Part shown: positions 27,109-34,659 of the stretch, piece after piece
Layout: every line of letters starts with the position of its first letter
Position numbering within the stretch: the first letter of the stretch is position 1
Origin: a virus
Length of the DNA stretch: 49,733 nt
Reading direction: 5' to 3' (one strand)
IMG/VR virus record: IMGVR_UViG_3300046529_000469
Coordinates: 1 to 49,733 of that record
Program-made: the position numbers and the translations under genes
Notes under the pieces: generated by a model
Database searches by the model: none
Seen by the model: the letters and a program-made list of their open reading frames with translations, nothing else
Told to the model about the DNA's origin: nothing

Positions 27109-27342
27109 TCACAGCGCCAACTCCACTTGCTTTGCCGAGACGGCCCAACTCGATCCGCACTGGCGCTGAACGATGTCGCGCAAGACGAGCGCTGCCCCGA
27201 TCATGAGCACGCCAGAGGGTGCCATGATGCCCGGCGCAACGGGGATCAGGCACGGGCCGTTCGGTATGCAAACGGTGCCGAAGTTGCCAATCAGCCAATT
27301 CGCGGCCGGGATTGTGAGGATATAGAGGGCAATAAGGATCAT
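27109..27342 (-). pseudogene. VUT/YhhQ-like membrane protein, short or truncated
   Basis: The 77-aa product has a first span 'MILIALYILTIPAANWLIGN' and a second region ending 'MIGAALVLRDIVQRQCG', with the A-N-W and R-D-x-x-Q landmarks of the VUT_1 (queuosine precursor transporter) family. Full-length family members are about twice as long with several more spans. This one ends in an unrelated tail before the PP-loop gene. TTG 27357 is an alternative start. It may be a natural short form or a remnant. Confidence 0.55.
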
Positions 27343-27369
27343 GGGATTAGCTTTCAAAATCCGGTGCGC

Positions 27370-27735
27370 TCACCTGCTGTCTGCGCCCTCGCTGCCGTTT
27401 CCCTTTTTTGGCTCACCGGCGTCGAGGCGCTCCTGCAACGCGCGGATCGTCTCGATGGCCCCGGTCGCGCGGCCCACAAATTCGGCAACGCGCTCGCCGG
27501 CAATCTGTGAATGCTTGCGCATGGCTGTGGCGAGCTCGCGCATGTTCTCCGCAATCTCGAAGGCGCCGTCTTGAAGGGCTTGTGCGGCCCGCTCGATCTC
27601 GTGCGCGGCTGACTCGCCGATCTGATCGACGGCTTGCACGGTGACGCCGGCGAGCGCCAGCGGGTCACGGACGCGAGGCGGCATGTAGTTATTCTCTTGG
27701 TCGCGGATGTAGTCTCGCTCGTTATCGGTGGTCAT
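27370..27735 (-). CDS. Helical protein of unknown function
   Basis: This 121-aa protein is charged and helical in its middle ('ESAAHEIERAAQALQDGAFE', 'ELATAMRKHSQIAGERVAEF') with a short Gly/Lys-rich C-terminus. GGAGG lies about six bases before ATG 27735 on the minus strand. No family recognised. Confidence 0.6.
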   Translation of the reverse strand: MTTDNERDYIRDQENNYMPPRVRDPLALAGVTVQAVDQIGESAAHEIERAAQALQDGAFEIAENMRELATAMRKHSQIAGERVAEFVGRATGAIETIRALQERLDAGEPKKGNGSEGADSR

Positions 27736-27772
27736 GCTTCCTCCTTGTGACGTGGGTCATGGGGATTTCTGC

Positions 27773-28066
27773 TCAAGGCCCACCAGTAACTGCGCCTGTA
27801 GCGTTACCAACGTATGGTACGGATTTGGCTGACGGCGGTCCAAGCCGATCCTCCAGGCTCTTGATCCACCCCGCGTCATCGATGCAGGTTTGGCAGTGAT
27901 CAAATGGGCAGCCGGCGAAGTGCCAAAGGCGGCGCAAATCGGCCCGCAGCCGCTCGATCTCGGCCTCGCGGTTGCCGATAAGCGCGTGCAACAGCGCGTT
28001 GGCCTTCATCAGGTCATCGCGTTCCGCACGTAAGCCTGTCATCGGTTGCATCTCCAATATCGCCAT
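27773..28066 (-). CDS. Coiled-coil protein with Cys/His cluster
   Basis: This 97-aa protein starts at ATG 28066 and overlaps the preceding gene by 28 bases. Helices 'LRAERDDLMKANALLHALIG' and 'NREAEIERLRADLRRLWHFA' form a likely coiled coil, followed by CPFDHCQTC, which could bind a metal. Function unknown. Confidence 0.6.
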   Translation of the reverse strand: MAILEMQPMTGLRAERDDLMKANALLHALIGNREAEIERLRADLRRLWHFAGCPFDHCQTCIDDAGWIKSLEDRLGPPSAKSVPYVGNATGAVTGGP

Positions 28067-28383
28067 CCGTTTTCCTTGACGTACCATGTGCGTCCGCGCG
28101 GGCCGCAGACCGGATCGGCGCGCGGCTTGAGCGGCGCGATCGGCGCCTCGACCGGCAGCGCGATGCGCTCGATCGCCACCGGCTTCGGCGCCGGCGCTTC
28201 GACCGGGAGCTCGGCGACCGCGGGCGTTGGCAGCGGGAGCCGATCGGACTTGCCTTCGGCGACGATAGGCGCCTGGCGCTCAACGGGCGCTGCGGGCGCG
28301 ACTGCGGCGGGGCGGGCGATATAGATGCCGAGCACCGCAGCGGTCACCGCAATCCCGAAGGTAGCTGCGCCAAGATGAGTCAT
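28039..28383 (-). CDS. Membrane-anchored protein with Pro/Ala linker
   Basis: This 114-aa protein has an N-terminal membrane span (residues about 5-25, 'GAATFGIAVTAAVLGIYIAR'), a long Pro/Ala/Val-rich linker (26-85) and a compact C-terminus 'CGPRGRTWYVKENGWRYWRC'. The last part is a small Trp-rich motif with two Cys. It overlaps the upstream HTH gene by four bases. The topology suggests a periplasmic C-terminal tip. Role unknown. Confidence 0.6.
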   Translation of the reverse strand: MTHLGAATFGIAVTAAVLGIYIARPAAVAPAAPVERQAPIVAEGKSDRLPLPTPAVAELPVEAPAPKPVAIERIALPVEAPIAPLKPRADPVCGPRGRTWYVKENGWRYWRCNR

Positions 28384-28583
28384 GTCATTTGCTGGACTGC
28401 TTGCCGCAGCTTGCTCCGCGAGGCGACGAGGGCTTTCCCAAACTTGCTGATCGGCAATAGGTTCTCGCGATACGAGCGATAGACCATGTATTTGGTCATT
28501 CCCAATTCCGTGGCGATCGCATCGGCTCCGATGAGCAGATCATCGGCGAGGCTCGCGTTGTTGCTGTCGGTGTCGGAGGTCAC
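28380..28583 (-). CDS. Small HTH protein, excisionase/AlpA-like (1)
   Basis: This 67-aa protein contains 'LLIGADAIATELGMTKYMVY' then RSYRENLLPISKFGKALVAS, the winged-helix layout of MerR/AlpA/Xis proteins that read a 'tool-box' of helix then wing. It overlaps the neighbouring small HTH gene by four bases. It could be a recombination directionality factor or a regulator of the leftward operon. Confidence 0.72.
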   Translation of the reverse strand: MTSDTDSNNASLADDLLIGADAIATELGMTKYMVYRSYRENLLPISKFGKALVASRSKLRQAVQQMT

Positions 28584-28804
28584 TTGGCGTTCCCCTCATG
28601 CTCCCGGCGCCATTGATCGGCGGCCTCCATCGAAATTACGATGTGACTCCCAAATCGCATCTCGCGTGGCCCGAGTCCTTGTCGCCGCAGGATATAATAG
28701 AGGCTCCTGCTTATCCCGAAGGCTTTGCAGAATTCATCGATGGTCAAAGCGAGCCGCGGGCTCGCCTTTTCCTCTTCCTCTTGTTGTTGGTTCGAGCGCG
28801 CCAT
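28580..28804 (-). CDS. Small HTH protein, excisionase/AlpA-like (2)
   Basis: This 74-aa protein contains 'LTIDEFCKAFGISRSLYYIL' and RRQGLGPREMRFGSHIVIS, a typical AlpA/Xis winged helix with the wing 'G.RE.R.G...VIS'. The N-terminus is Gln/Glu-rich. Two such proteins in tandem suggest one excisionase and one regulator. Which is which cannot be told. Confidence 0.75.
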   Translation of the reverse strand: MARSNQQQEEEEKASPRLALTIDEFCKAFGISRSLYYILRRQGLGPREMRFGSHIVISMEAADQWRREHEGNAK

Positions 28805-29664
28805 TATCTCGGCATGTCCTCTGCCGCCCCGGTCGGGGAGCTCTCGGCGGTCGCCGGCTGCGGCGCTATCGGCTCGAGCGGCGGGAATGTTTCATCGGCC
28901 GACGCCATTCCGTCACTGACTGCCTTCGCCATCGCGATCACCCTAGCAATATCGGGCGCCAACCATGATTGGTTCGGGCGGCCGATGACGCGCTCGACCC
29001 GGTTGAGCGCAATCGGAATGCGGGCGAGGCCCTCAAGTGTGCGCTGGCGATAGTTTGCCAAGTCCTTGCCGATCTTATCGACCAAGGAGTTGCGCGCATG
29101 CTCGAAAGCATAATCCGCATAAATTTGCAGGCTGTTGATGATGCAGTTGCGGATCGCCTTGCTCTGGCCGATCTGATAGGCGATGTCGAGCTGGCGGTCG
29201 GCGTCTTTGGTCTTCATCGAGGTTTGGGATTTGCGTTGACGGTACGCGCGCTCCATGCTGAAGCCGGTTTCGATGTCGGAAAACCGCGCATAGAAAACCC
29301 AGGCATCGCCGACGTCGATTTCGCGGACCTCGTTTATGTTGTTGCCGAAGATGCGCGCCACGTCATTGGCGAGTTTGATGCTCGGCCCTTCGATCCAATC
29401 CTGGCCGCCGTCCTTCTTTTTGACCGGAAAGCGATAAAACCAATCGGGTCCGGCGGCGGCGGCGAGTTGTTCGAGCTTCTGCAAAATCCTAGCCTCGTCG
29501 CGATGCACAGCAACAAGTTGCGCGCCGATGACGCGATCGGCGAGCCCGGCGGTCGGTCGCACGAGGCTATGACCGGACGGGACTGGTTGCTGCAATTGGC
29601 CGGCGGCGTTGGCAAATTGCGCCAGAGCGCCGCGGCGGTCTTCAATATCCTGATGATCAGTCAT
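28804..29664 (-). CDS. Putative single-strand annealing/recombination protein
   Basis: This 286-aa protein contains 'GPSIKLANDVARIFGNNINE' and 'AYQIGQSKAIRNCIINSLQI', a layout shared with a phage family (motif GPS[IV].LA) found in recombination modules and thought to be strand-annealing proteins. A central basic segment 'RAYRQRKSQTSMKTKDADRQ' may contact DNA. The C-terminus is Pro/Ser/Ala-rich and disordered. It is encoded in the same operon as a YqaJ exonuclease, and such exonucleases normally have an annealing partner. Assignment is by motif and context, not by a firm family match. Confidence 0.6.
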   Translation of the reverse strand: MTDHQDIEDRRGALAQFANAAGQLQQPVPSGHSLVRPTAGLADRVIGAQLVAVHRDEARILQKLEQLAAAAGPDWFYRFPVKKKDGGQDWIEGPSIKLANDVARIFGNNINEVREIDVGDAWVFYARFSDIETGFSMERAYRQRKSQTSMKTKDADRQLDIAYQIGQSKAIRNCIINSLQIYADYAFEHARNSLVDKIGKDLANYRQRTLEGLARIPIALNRVERVIGRPNQSWLAPDIARVIAMAKAVSDGMASADETFPPLEPIAPQPATAESSPTGAAEDMPR

Positions 29665-29680
29665 CTATCAAACTCCTGTT

Positions 29681-29951
29681 GGAGGCGGGCCGCCATGACC
29701 CGCCTCGCCGCTCCATCACGAGCCTTGCCATGCCATGCCGCGGCATTCCTGCCTCACCGGGCCGGTACCATGTCCCGCCATGACGCCCTGAACCTCATCC
29801 AGCCTCGCCTGCCGTGTCTCGCCTGTCCGCACCGTGCCCGAGCTAATAGGGCAGAGCCCAACCGGGCCTGCCATGCTTTGCCGAGTCTCGCCCAACGCGG
29901 GAGTGGCAAACCTCAGCGCTCCAGCCCACGCCACGCCTGCCTCGCCTGTAT
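29681..29951 (-). repeat. Degenerate pentamer tract A (GGCNN on transcribed strand)
   Basis: This noncoding stretch between the annealing-protein gene and the 185-aa gene is made of NNGCC units (+ strand), with ten units in one phase at 29701-29750 and phase shifts afterwards. It includes a perfect 12-base palindrome ATGCCGCGGCAT (29735-29746). Two similar tracts separate the upstream genes of the same operon. No good coding frame is present. Confidence 0.8.
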
Positions 29952-30509
29952 TCACGCCACTGCCCTTTCGACCGTTGTGCGGAGCTCGACGACCTTGGCC
30001 AGAAGAGCCTCGAGTTGATTGCTTAGACCCGGAAATCGCGAGTCTAAAATTCCCGTGATCCGTCTTGCGCGACTGATCGAGCTTTCGCACCGAGCTAACT
30101 CAGCAATCATAACGGCCGTTGCATTCTCGCGGTTCATCTCATCGCCAACCAAAGCGATGTAGCCTTGCGTCAAAGGTGCTGCGGTCGGATCGCGAACAAA
30201 ATACGGCGCCGACAAGCGTTCGTTTTTGTAGATCACTGTTACGGTGACATATTGGACGATAAGATCGCGAGCACGATCGAGCCGCCGCAAGTTGGCTTCC
30301 TTGCGATCATCCCAACCAAATTCGCGATGCAGAACGTGCTTTGGATTTTTGGCGGCTTGCACGACCCTATCGGGCGTGATGCGGCCTTGCCGATCGCGCA
30401 ACTCTTCGAGTGCTGCCTTGATGGCCGCGGCTCGAGCTGACGGTGCCCGCGTCGCACCAGCCGTTGCCGTTGCCGTTGTCTTGCTTCGCGCTACTGCTCG
30501 CTTCGCCAT
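29952..30509 (-). CDS. Conserved-looking recombination-operon protein of unknown function
   Basis: This 185-aa protein starts at ATG 30509, behind AGAGGA. An N-terminal basic Ala/Thr-rich tail (1-35) is followed by 'ELRDRQGRITPDRVVQAAKN' and 'HREFGWDDRKEANLRRLDRA', a segment seen in phage proteins next to RecT/Erf-type genes, and a C-terminal helical part. Upstream in-frame codons would translate pentamer tract B and are rejected. Function unknown; DNA-binding is plausible from the basic N-terminus. Confidence 0.7.
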   Translation of the reverse strand: MAKRAVARSKTTATATAGATRAPSARAAAIKAALEELRDRQGRITPDRVVQAAKNPKHVLHREFGWDDRKEANLRRLDRARDLIVQYVTVTVIYKNERLSAPYFVRDPTAAPLTQGYIALVGDEMNRENATAVMIAELARCESSISRARRITGILDSRFPGLSNQLEALLAKVVELRTTVERAVA

Positions 30510-30521
30510 TTGTTTGTTTCC

Positions 30522-30960
30522 TCTGCCTGCGTTGCCTTGACCCGCATCACCACGCCGTCCGTGCCGGGCCTTTCCTAGACACAACGCGCCTCGTCGTGCC
30601 TGCCATGCCTCATCGGACCTCGCCAAAACGGCCCTCAGCGGATCAAGCGTCGCTTCGCCTGCGTTGCCCGACCTCACCAGAACATCCCACGCGCGCCGCG
30701 CCTCACATCACCTCGCCTGCCGTGCCGGGCCTGACGCTTCTCGTCTCGCCCAGCCATTCTGAGGGCGCCCAGCCCCGCCTCGCCTGCCAGGTCGTCCTCG
30801 TCTCGCCCGGCCGTGCTCCGCCGAGCCATGACCTGCCCCGCCGACGCCTTGCCATGCCGCGCCCGTCAGCCCACGCCGTGCCTGCCGAGCCCAACCGCAC
30901 CTATCCGCATTCGTGCCGCGCCTCTCCCTATCCCAGCTCTCCTAGCCCTGCCGTGCCAAA
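30522..30960 (-). repeat. Degenerate pentamer tract B (GGCNN on transcribed strand)
   Basis: About 440 bases without a plausible gene lie between the 284-aa and 185-aa genes. NNGCC pentamers run in phase over nine units at 30556-30600, and many more occur with shifted phase ('CCTTGCCATGCCGCGCCC' near 30847). It has the same composition and strand bias as tracts A and C. Confidence 0.8.
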
Positions 30961-30972
30961 AGCCCGCTTTCC

Positions 30973-31827
30973 TCAAATCGGTGCCTCGCTTCCCTCATAT
31001 CGTTCGCCGCCATTGGCTTCGATATGCACGCGCCTGCCGCGCGGCCTCGTCGGCGAGGACGGCACGTCTTGCTCGCGGCGCGTAACTTCTTGATTGAACC
31101 AGAGCAGCAATTCTTCGGTGTCGGTGTCGAAACAAACGGGCCGCTCCATTGCCCGCTCCTGCGCCGCCCTGCCCATCGTCTTCACGATGCGCTTGAAGTC
31201 GGCGTCGGTTGAGTCAACCAATTTGAATGCGCCGTAGGGACCGCCCTTTTGGCCGCGCCAATCGCCGATGCCGACGATCATGCCGGCGGCGCTGAACAGA
31301 TTGGTAATCGTCCGCTCGCTTAGAATTTTGCGGACATAGCGCACGGTCACCTTGCAGGCCCAATCCGGGAATAGCGGGCGCGTGCGAACGTCCGGTGTGT
31401 GGTTCATGTCCGAGTTGCGCACCATCGCCATGAACAGTTGCGGCAGGCCGAATAGATCGATGTTCACGTCGGCAATGCGCGTGAGCCGCTCGATCTTGGC
31501 TTTGGTCGCTCCCGGCATGTCGAGCGCCGCCGAGGCGATGCAGCCGTGAAATGCGCCGTTCGGAATATGGATCAAAGCCGGCGCCTTGGGGTCGCGGTTG
31601 CGATATACGGCGCCGCGGAATTCGGCGACCGGGTCGTGCTTGAGTGTCTGCTCCATGTCGGCGCGATTGCGCGTCTGCGAAGGAAGCAACAACTCGTGCC
31701 AAGCCTTTTGGTTAAAGCGGTTCATGATCAATGGCGATGTGCCAAGGACGTGAAAATAGATTTCCGCCATCTCGATCTCTTGAACCTCGATCATCTGGTC
31801 GTTCTTTTTCGTCGCTTGCTTTGCCAT
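30973..31827 (-). CDS. Unknown 284-aa protein of the recombination operon
   Basis: Its N-terminal strand-loop 'IYFHVLGTSPLIMNRFNQKA' and a Gly-rich loop 'GMIVGIGDWRGQKGGPYGAF' give a pattern (G-T-S-P-L-I...K-A then G.G..R...GG.YG.F) that recalls RAMP/Cas7-like folds. That is a speculative comparison. The middle contains 'FHGCIASAALDMPGATKAKI'. It lies between the exonuclease and annealing-protein genes and is flanked on both sides by pentamer tracts. The start ATG 31827 has GGGAG eight bases upstream. No catalytic residues identified. Confidence 0.65.
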   Translation of the reverse strand: MAKQATKKNDQMIEVQEIEMAEIYFHVLGTSPLIMNRFNQKAWHELLLPSQTRNRADMEQTLKHDPVAEFRGAVYRNRDPKAPALIHIPNGAFHGCIASAALDMPGATKAKIERLTRIADVNIDLFGLPQLFMAMVRNSDMNHTPDVRTRPLFPDWACKVTVRYVRKILSERTITNLFSAAGMIVGIGDWRGQKGGPYGAFKLVDSTDADFKRIVKTMGRAAQERAMERPVCFDTDTEELLLWFNQEVTRREQDVPSSPTRPRGRRVHIEANGGERYEGSEAPI

Positions 31828-31869
31828 GTTGAAGCTCCCACGCTTGTTTGGTTGATGGATTATTATAAG

Positions 31870-32325
31870 ACTTCGCCTGCCTCGCCTTACCGCAGCATTC
31901 AGCGTCAGGCCTTACCAGGCCTCTCGGCACCAATCCGCGCCTGCCTTGCCTCGCCCCGTCTCGTTGGGCCAAAGTCATCCAAGACATCCGGGCCGGGCCT
32001 GCCTCGCCCGTCCGCGCCTGTCCAGAACCCGTCTAGCCACGACCTGCCTTTCCTGCCTCGCCCGGCCATGCCGTGCCCGGCTCTGCCCTTGTGTGCGTTG
32101 CTACGTCGGGTCTGGCTCGGCCGCGCCTGCCTTGCCTGTTTGTTAGTGCGCGCCCGGCTTTCTGGGGCCAACCGGATTGCCGGGCGCGCGGCGGTCGCAT
32201 AGCGGCGGAACCGAGTTGTTCATCGGTAGCGATGCGACCGCTTTCGTTTTGCCTGCCTCGCCACGGCGTGCCTATCCGCGGCTTGTCCGGCGCTGCCTGT
32301 TCTGGCCTTGTCCAGCCTGCCATGC
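31870..32325 (-). repeat. Degenerate pentamer tract C (GGCNN on transcribed strand)
   Basis: About 450 noncoding bases lie between the exonuclease and the 284-aa gene. From 32051 to 32125 fifteen consecutive pentamers stay in one phase with a nearly invariant G every fifth base (CCNNG on +). The tract is interrupted at 32148-32241 by two perfect hairpins and then resumes. Confidence 0.85.
32148..32241. other. Double hairpin element inside tract C
   Basis: Hairpin 1 has perfect 11-bp arms GCGCGCCCGGC (32148-32158) and GCCGGGCGCGC (32179-32189) with a 20-base loop. Hairpin 2 has perfect 10-bp arms GCGGTCGCAT (32191-32200) and ATGCGACCGC (32232-32241) with a nested 5-bp stem (ACCGA 32210, TCGGT 32223). 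The two lie one base apart. It could be a structured RNA element, a processing signal or a protein-binding site. Confidence 0.75.
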
Positions 32326-33267
32326 CTAAGTTTCCGCCGATTGCTTGAGAATTTTAAACATGCGATAGCTTGAGGCCGCAACGCTGTAAGCCTTTTTGTT
32401 GATCGTCTTCCAACTTAGCCGGCGCCCATCAAGCAAACGTCCGTATGTGTGATCGCCCAGCTTGGCGCACAGCTCGGTCTTTAGCTCGGTTTCGCTATCT
32501 CGCAGGCGCTTCAATGCGCTTTGTACCTCGATCAGTTCCTCAGTTGCCGCCGCGGCTCTATTGTCGCCGGATAAATCAATTTCGCTCCCGTCATCATGCG
32601 GGAATAGCTGCTTGACCAGCCGCTCGTCGCGCTGCGGTTCGAAGGGCGGCATAATGTTGGCGTCGAGGTGATTGCGCCAGAAGTTGGCGACATCATCGAG
32701 GATAGCCTCCTCGACCACCGGATCGCGCTCGACATCGATCAAATTGAAATCCCATCCGTATTCGCCGACGCTCAAGACCACGACCGACGCCCATTGGCAT
32801 TCTGCCAGCATCATGGTTGTCAGCACTTGCAAAAGGTAATGCGCAGGGACGCGCGGCTCGCCGTCTTCGTCGTCGCCGAACCATTTTTCTTTGAAGACGC
32901 TCCGCGCAACCGTCTTCGCCTCGACCAGGCCGATGCCCTCGCGATCGGGCCGGAAGGCGAAGCCGTCCGGCGTGGCCGCGATCCGGTGCTCGCGATCGAT
33001 CAGGTGGAGTGCAGCGCGTTGCACTTGCCATTCCGGCCGCATGTCGGCGAGGGCCTGGAATACGGCGGACTCGCCCCAACGTCCGCGTCGCATGACGGCA
33101 TTGTCAACGCGCGGCGGCCGCAAGCCTTTCTTTTCGGCATACAGCTCGGCGAGCGAACCATAGGGCGCGACGCCACAAACGGTTCCGACCTCGCTTCCGT
33201 TGACGAATTGCAGGCGGGCGCCGAGCCAGTCATATTCGGGCACAATGGAAATCCGGTCGACAGCCAT
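32326..33267 (-). CDS. YqaJ-type viral recombinase/exonuclease
   Basis: This 313-aa PD-(D/E)XK nuclease is expected to resect double-strand ends for phage recombination. Motifs: 'MRRGRWGESAVFQALADM' (Glu66), TPDGFAF (Asp101), 'GIGLVEAKTVARS' (Glu116, Lys118) and 'HYLLQVLTTMMLAECQWASV' (Gln in helix). These are the YqaJ (PF09588) signature residues in order. The C-terminal 90 residues are a helical extension. It is the first gene of the leftward operon and is separated from the next by tract C. Confidence 0.9.
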   Translation of the reverse strand: MAVDRISIVPEYDWLGARLQFVNGSEVGTVCGVAPYGSLAELYAEKKGLRPPRVDNAVMRRGRWGESAVFQALADMRPEWQVQRAALHLIDREHRIAATPDGFAFRPDREGIGLVEAKTVARSVFKEKWFGDDEDGEPRVPAHYLLQVLTTMMLAECQWASVVVLSVGEYGWDFNLIDVERDPVVEEAILDDVANFWRNHLDANIMPPFEPQRDERLVKQLFPHDDGSEIDLSGDNRAAAATEELIEVQSALKRLRDSETELKTELCAKLGDHTYGRLLDGRRLSWKTINKKAYSVAASSYRMFKILKQSAET

Positions 33268-33630
33268 TACGGGTTTCCCCTGAGTGTCGGTTGATAGTTG
33301 CGGTTAGTGTCGTTTGGTGGCGTTTAGTATCGTTTGGTGGCGTTTAGTTGCTCGTGGTATCGCAACGTCGTTGATTGATCCGTTTGGTGATCTTGCCGCC
33401 GCGAAAATAAAGGTCAAGGCGTTGCGGCGCGACGGTATAGGGCATGTGTACTGCCCTTGTTTTGAAAACTGTTGCGCGTGCCGAGGTATAGCTGCTTCGG
33501 AGTTGCAATTTCCGCCACCAACTTTTTTTTCGGCGCCGATTTTACCAGTGAGCCTACGTATTGACGCACGCAAGCGAGCGGGACCAAGGTGGGCGCTCGC
33601 GAATAATCTCAATCAAACGAAGTGGCCGGC
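33268..33630. other. Divergent control region of the two early operons
   Basis: No plausible gene lies in these 363 bases. The region separates the leftward recombination operon from the rightward methylase/replication operon, so both promoters should lie here. It contains the 20-bp tandem repeat at 33311-33350 and an AT-richer stretch (33400-33540) with a T8 run. No confident -35/-10 pair was assigned. Confidence 0.7.
33311..33350. repeat. Tandem 20-bp repeat, operator/iteron candidate
   Basis: Two head-to-tail units begin CGTTTGGTGGCGTTTAGT and differ only in their last two or three bases. The 20-base period equals about two helical turns, so bound proteins would stack on one face. The core GTTTGGTGGCG recurs inverted at 40661-40671. 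Confidence 0.8.
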
Positions 33631-34659
33631 ATGACAGCGCGCACGCGCCAGCTTACTTTGCACGACGTGGGTGTCGCCGCGAGCAACTTCGGACTCAGCG
33701 TGCCGGGCAAACTCACGACGACAAGCTGGCAGTTGCCGGCCGATATGCTCGAGGATCAATGGGTAGCCGCCGGTTTATGCCTTCAGCGGATCGAGGGCGC
33801 GGTGCAATGGTGGCTCGGCGATTGGTGGGCTTACGGCGAGCACGTTTACGGCGAGCGGAAGGCGTTGTTCAAGGAAGGCCAACCGCTCGCGGATATGAAT
33901 TTCCAGACGGTCATGGATTACGGCTGGGTAGCGAAGGCGGTGACAACCTCGTTTCGAAACGAGGTTCTTTCGTTCGCGCATCACCGGCACGTCGCTTCGC
34001 TCGCGCCCGACCTACAGCGCGAATGGCTTGAGCGCGCGATTGAGGGCGAGGACGGCAAGCCGTGGTCGTCCAATCAATTGAAGGCTGGGATTGCGCGGGC
34101 CGCCGCGTTTGCGCGCACCAAGAAAATCGAATTTGACGCAGCCTCGCTCGGTAAGTTCGTCGTGCTCTACGCAGATCCACCGTGGCGTTACGAGAACCCG
34201 CCGATGGGCGGATCGAACCGCTCGATCGAGAACCATTACCCGACGATGGACCTCGATGAGATTTGCGCGCTGCCGGTCGGCGAGATCGCGCACGATAACG
34301 CCGTGCTTTTCATGTGGGCGACCTCGCCCAAGCTCGCCGAGTGCATGCAAGTGCTCGCCGCATGGGGCTTCAATTATCGAACCGATATGGTCTGGGTCAA
34401 AGACAAGATCGGCATGGGCTACCATGTGCGGGAAAAGCATGAGTCATTGCTGATCGCGAAGCGGGGCGAGTTGCCGCCGCCGGCGGTCGAGGCGCGTCCA
34501 GCATCCGTGGTCGAAGCGCCGCGGCTCGAGCACAGCGCAAAGCCGCTGGTTTTCTATGACATTATCGACACGATGTATCCTGGCGTCCGCAAGAAGGAAT
34601 TATTTGGTCGTGCGCCGGATGAACGGCCGCTCTGGTCTACCTGGGGTAACCAGGCATGA
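33631..34659 (+). CDS. MT-A70-type DNA adenine methyltransferase with N-terminal domain
   Basis: This 342-aa protein has the catalytic motif DPPW (residues 182-185 in 'VVLYADPPWRYENPP') and the later 'NAVLFMWATSPKLAECMQVL' and 'GYHVREKHESLLIAKRG' of MT-A70/N6-adenine methylases. The first 170 residues are an extra domain with 'IEGAVQWWLGDWWAYGEHVY' and 'SFAHHRHVASLAPDLQREWL', seen in front of some plasmid or phage DNA-binding proteins. ATG 33631 is preferred over GTG 33622; neither has a strong ribosome-binding site. Likely role: protecting phage DNA from host restriction, or regulation. Confidence 0.88.
   Translation: MTARTRQLTLHDVGVAASNFGLSVPGKLTTTSWQLPADMLEDQWVAAGLCLQRIEGAVQWWLGDWWAYGEHVYGERKALFKEGQPLADMNFQTVMDYGWVAKAVTTSFRNEVLSFAHHRHVASLAPDLQREWLERAIEGEDGKPWSSNQLKAGIARAAAFARTKKIEFDAASLGKFVVLYADPPWRYENPPMGGSNRSIENHYPTMDLDEICALPVGEIAHDNAVLFMWATSPKLAECMQVLAAWGFNYRTDMVWVKDKIGMGYHVREKHESLLIAKRGELPPPAVEARPASVVEAPRLEHSAKPLVFYDIIDTMYPGVRKKELFGRAPDERPLWSTWGNQA

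Noticed and set aside
30510-30677. 56-residue N-terminal extension of the 185-aa gene
   Set aside because: It merely translates pentamer tract B (Gly/Arg/Ala-rich), while ATG 30509 has a ribosome-binding site.
30443-31093. Plus-strand open frame of 216 aa in tract B
   Set aside because: It is an Arg/Pro/Ser-rich product of the repeat, with no domain, opposite to the operon.
29681-32325. Pentamer tracts as CRISPR arrays or tandem satellite
   Set aside because: Units are five bases, highly degenerate and shift phase. There are no spacers and no cas genes.
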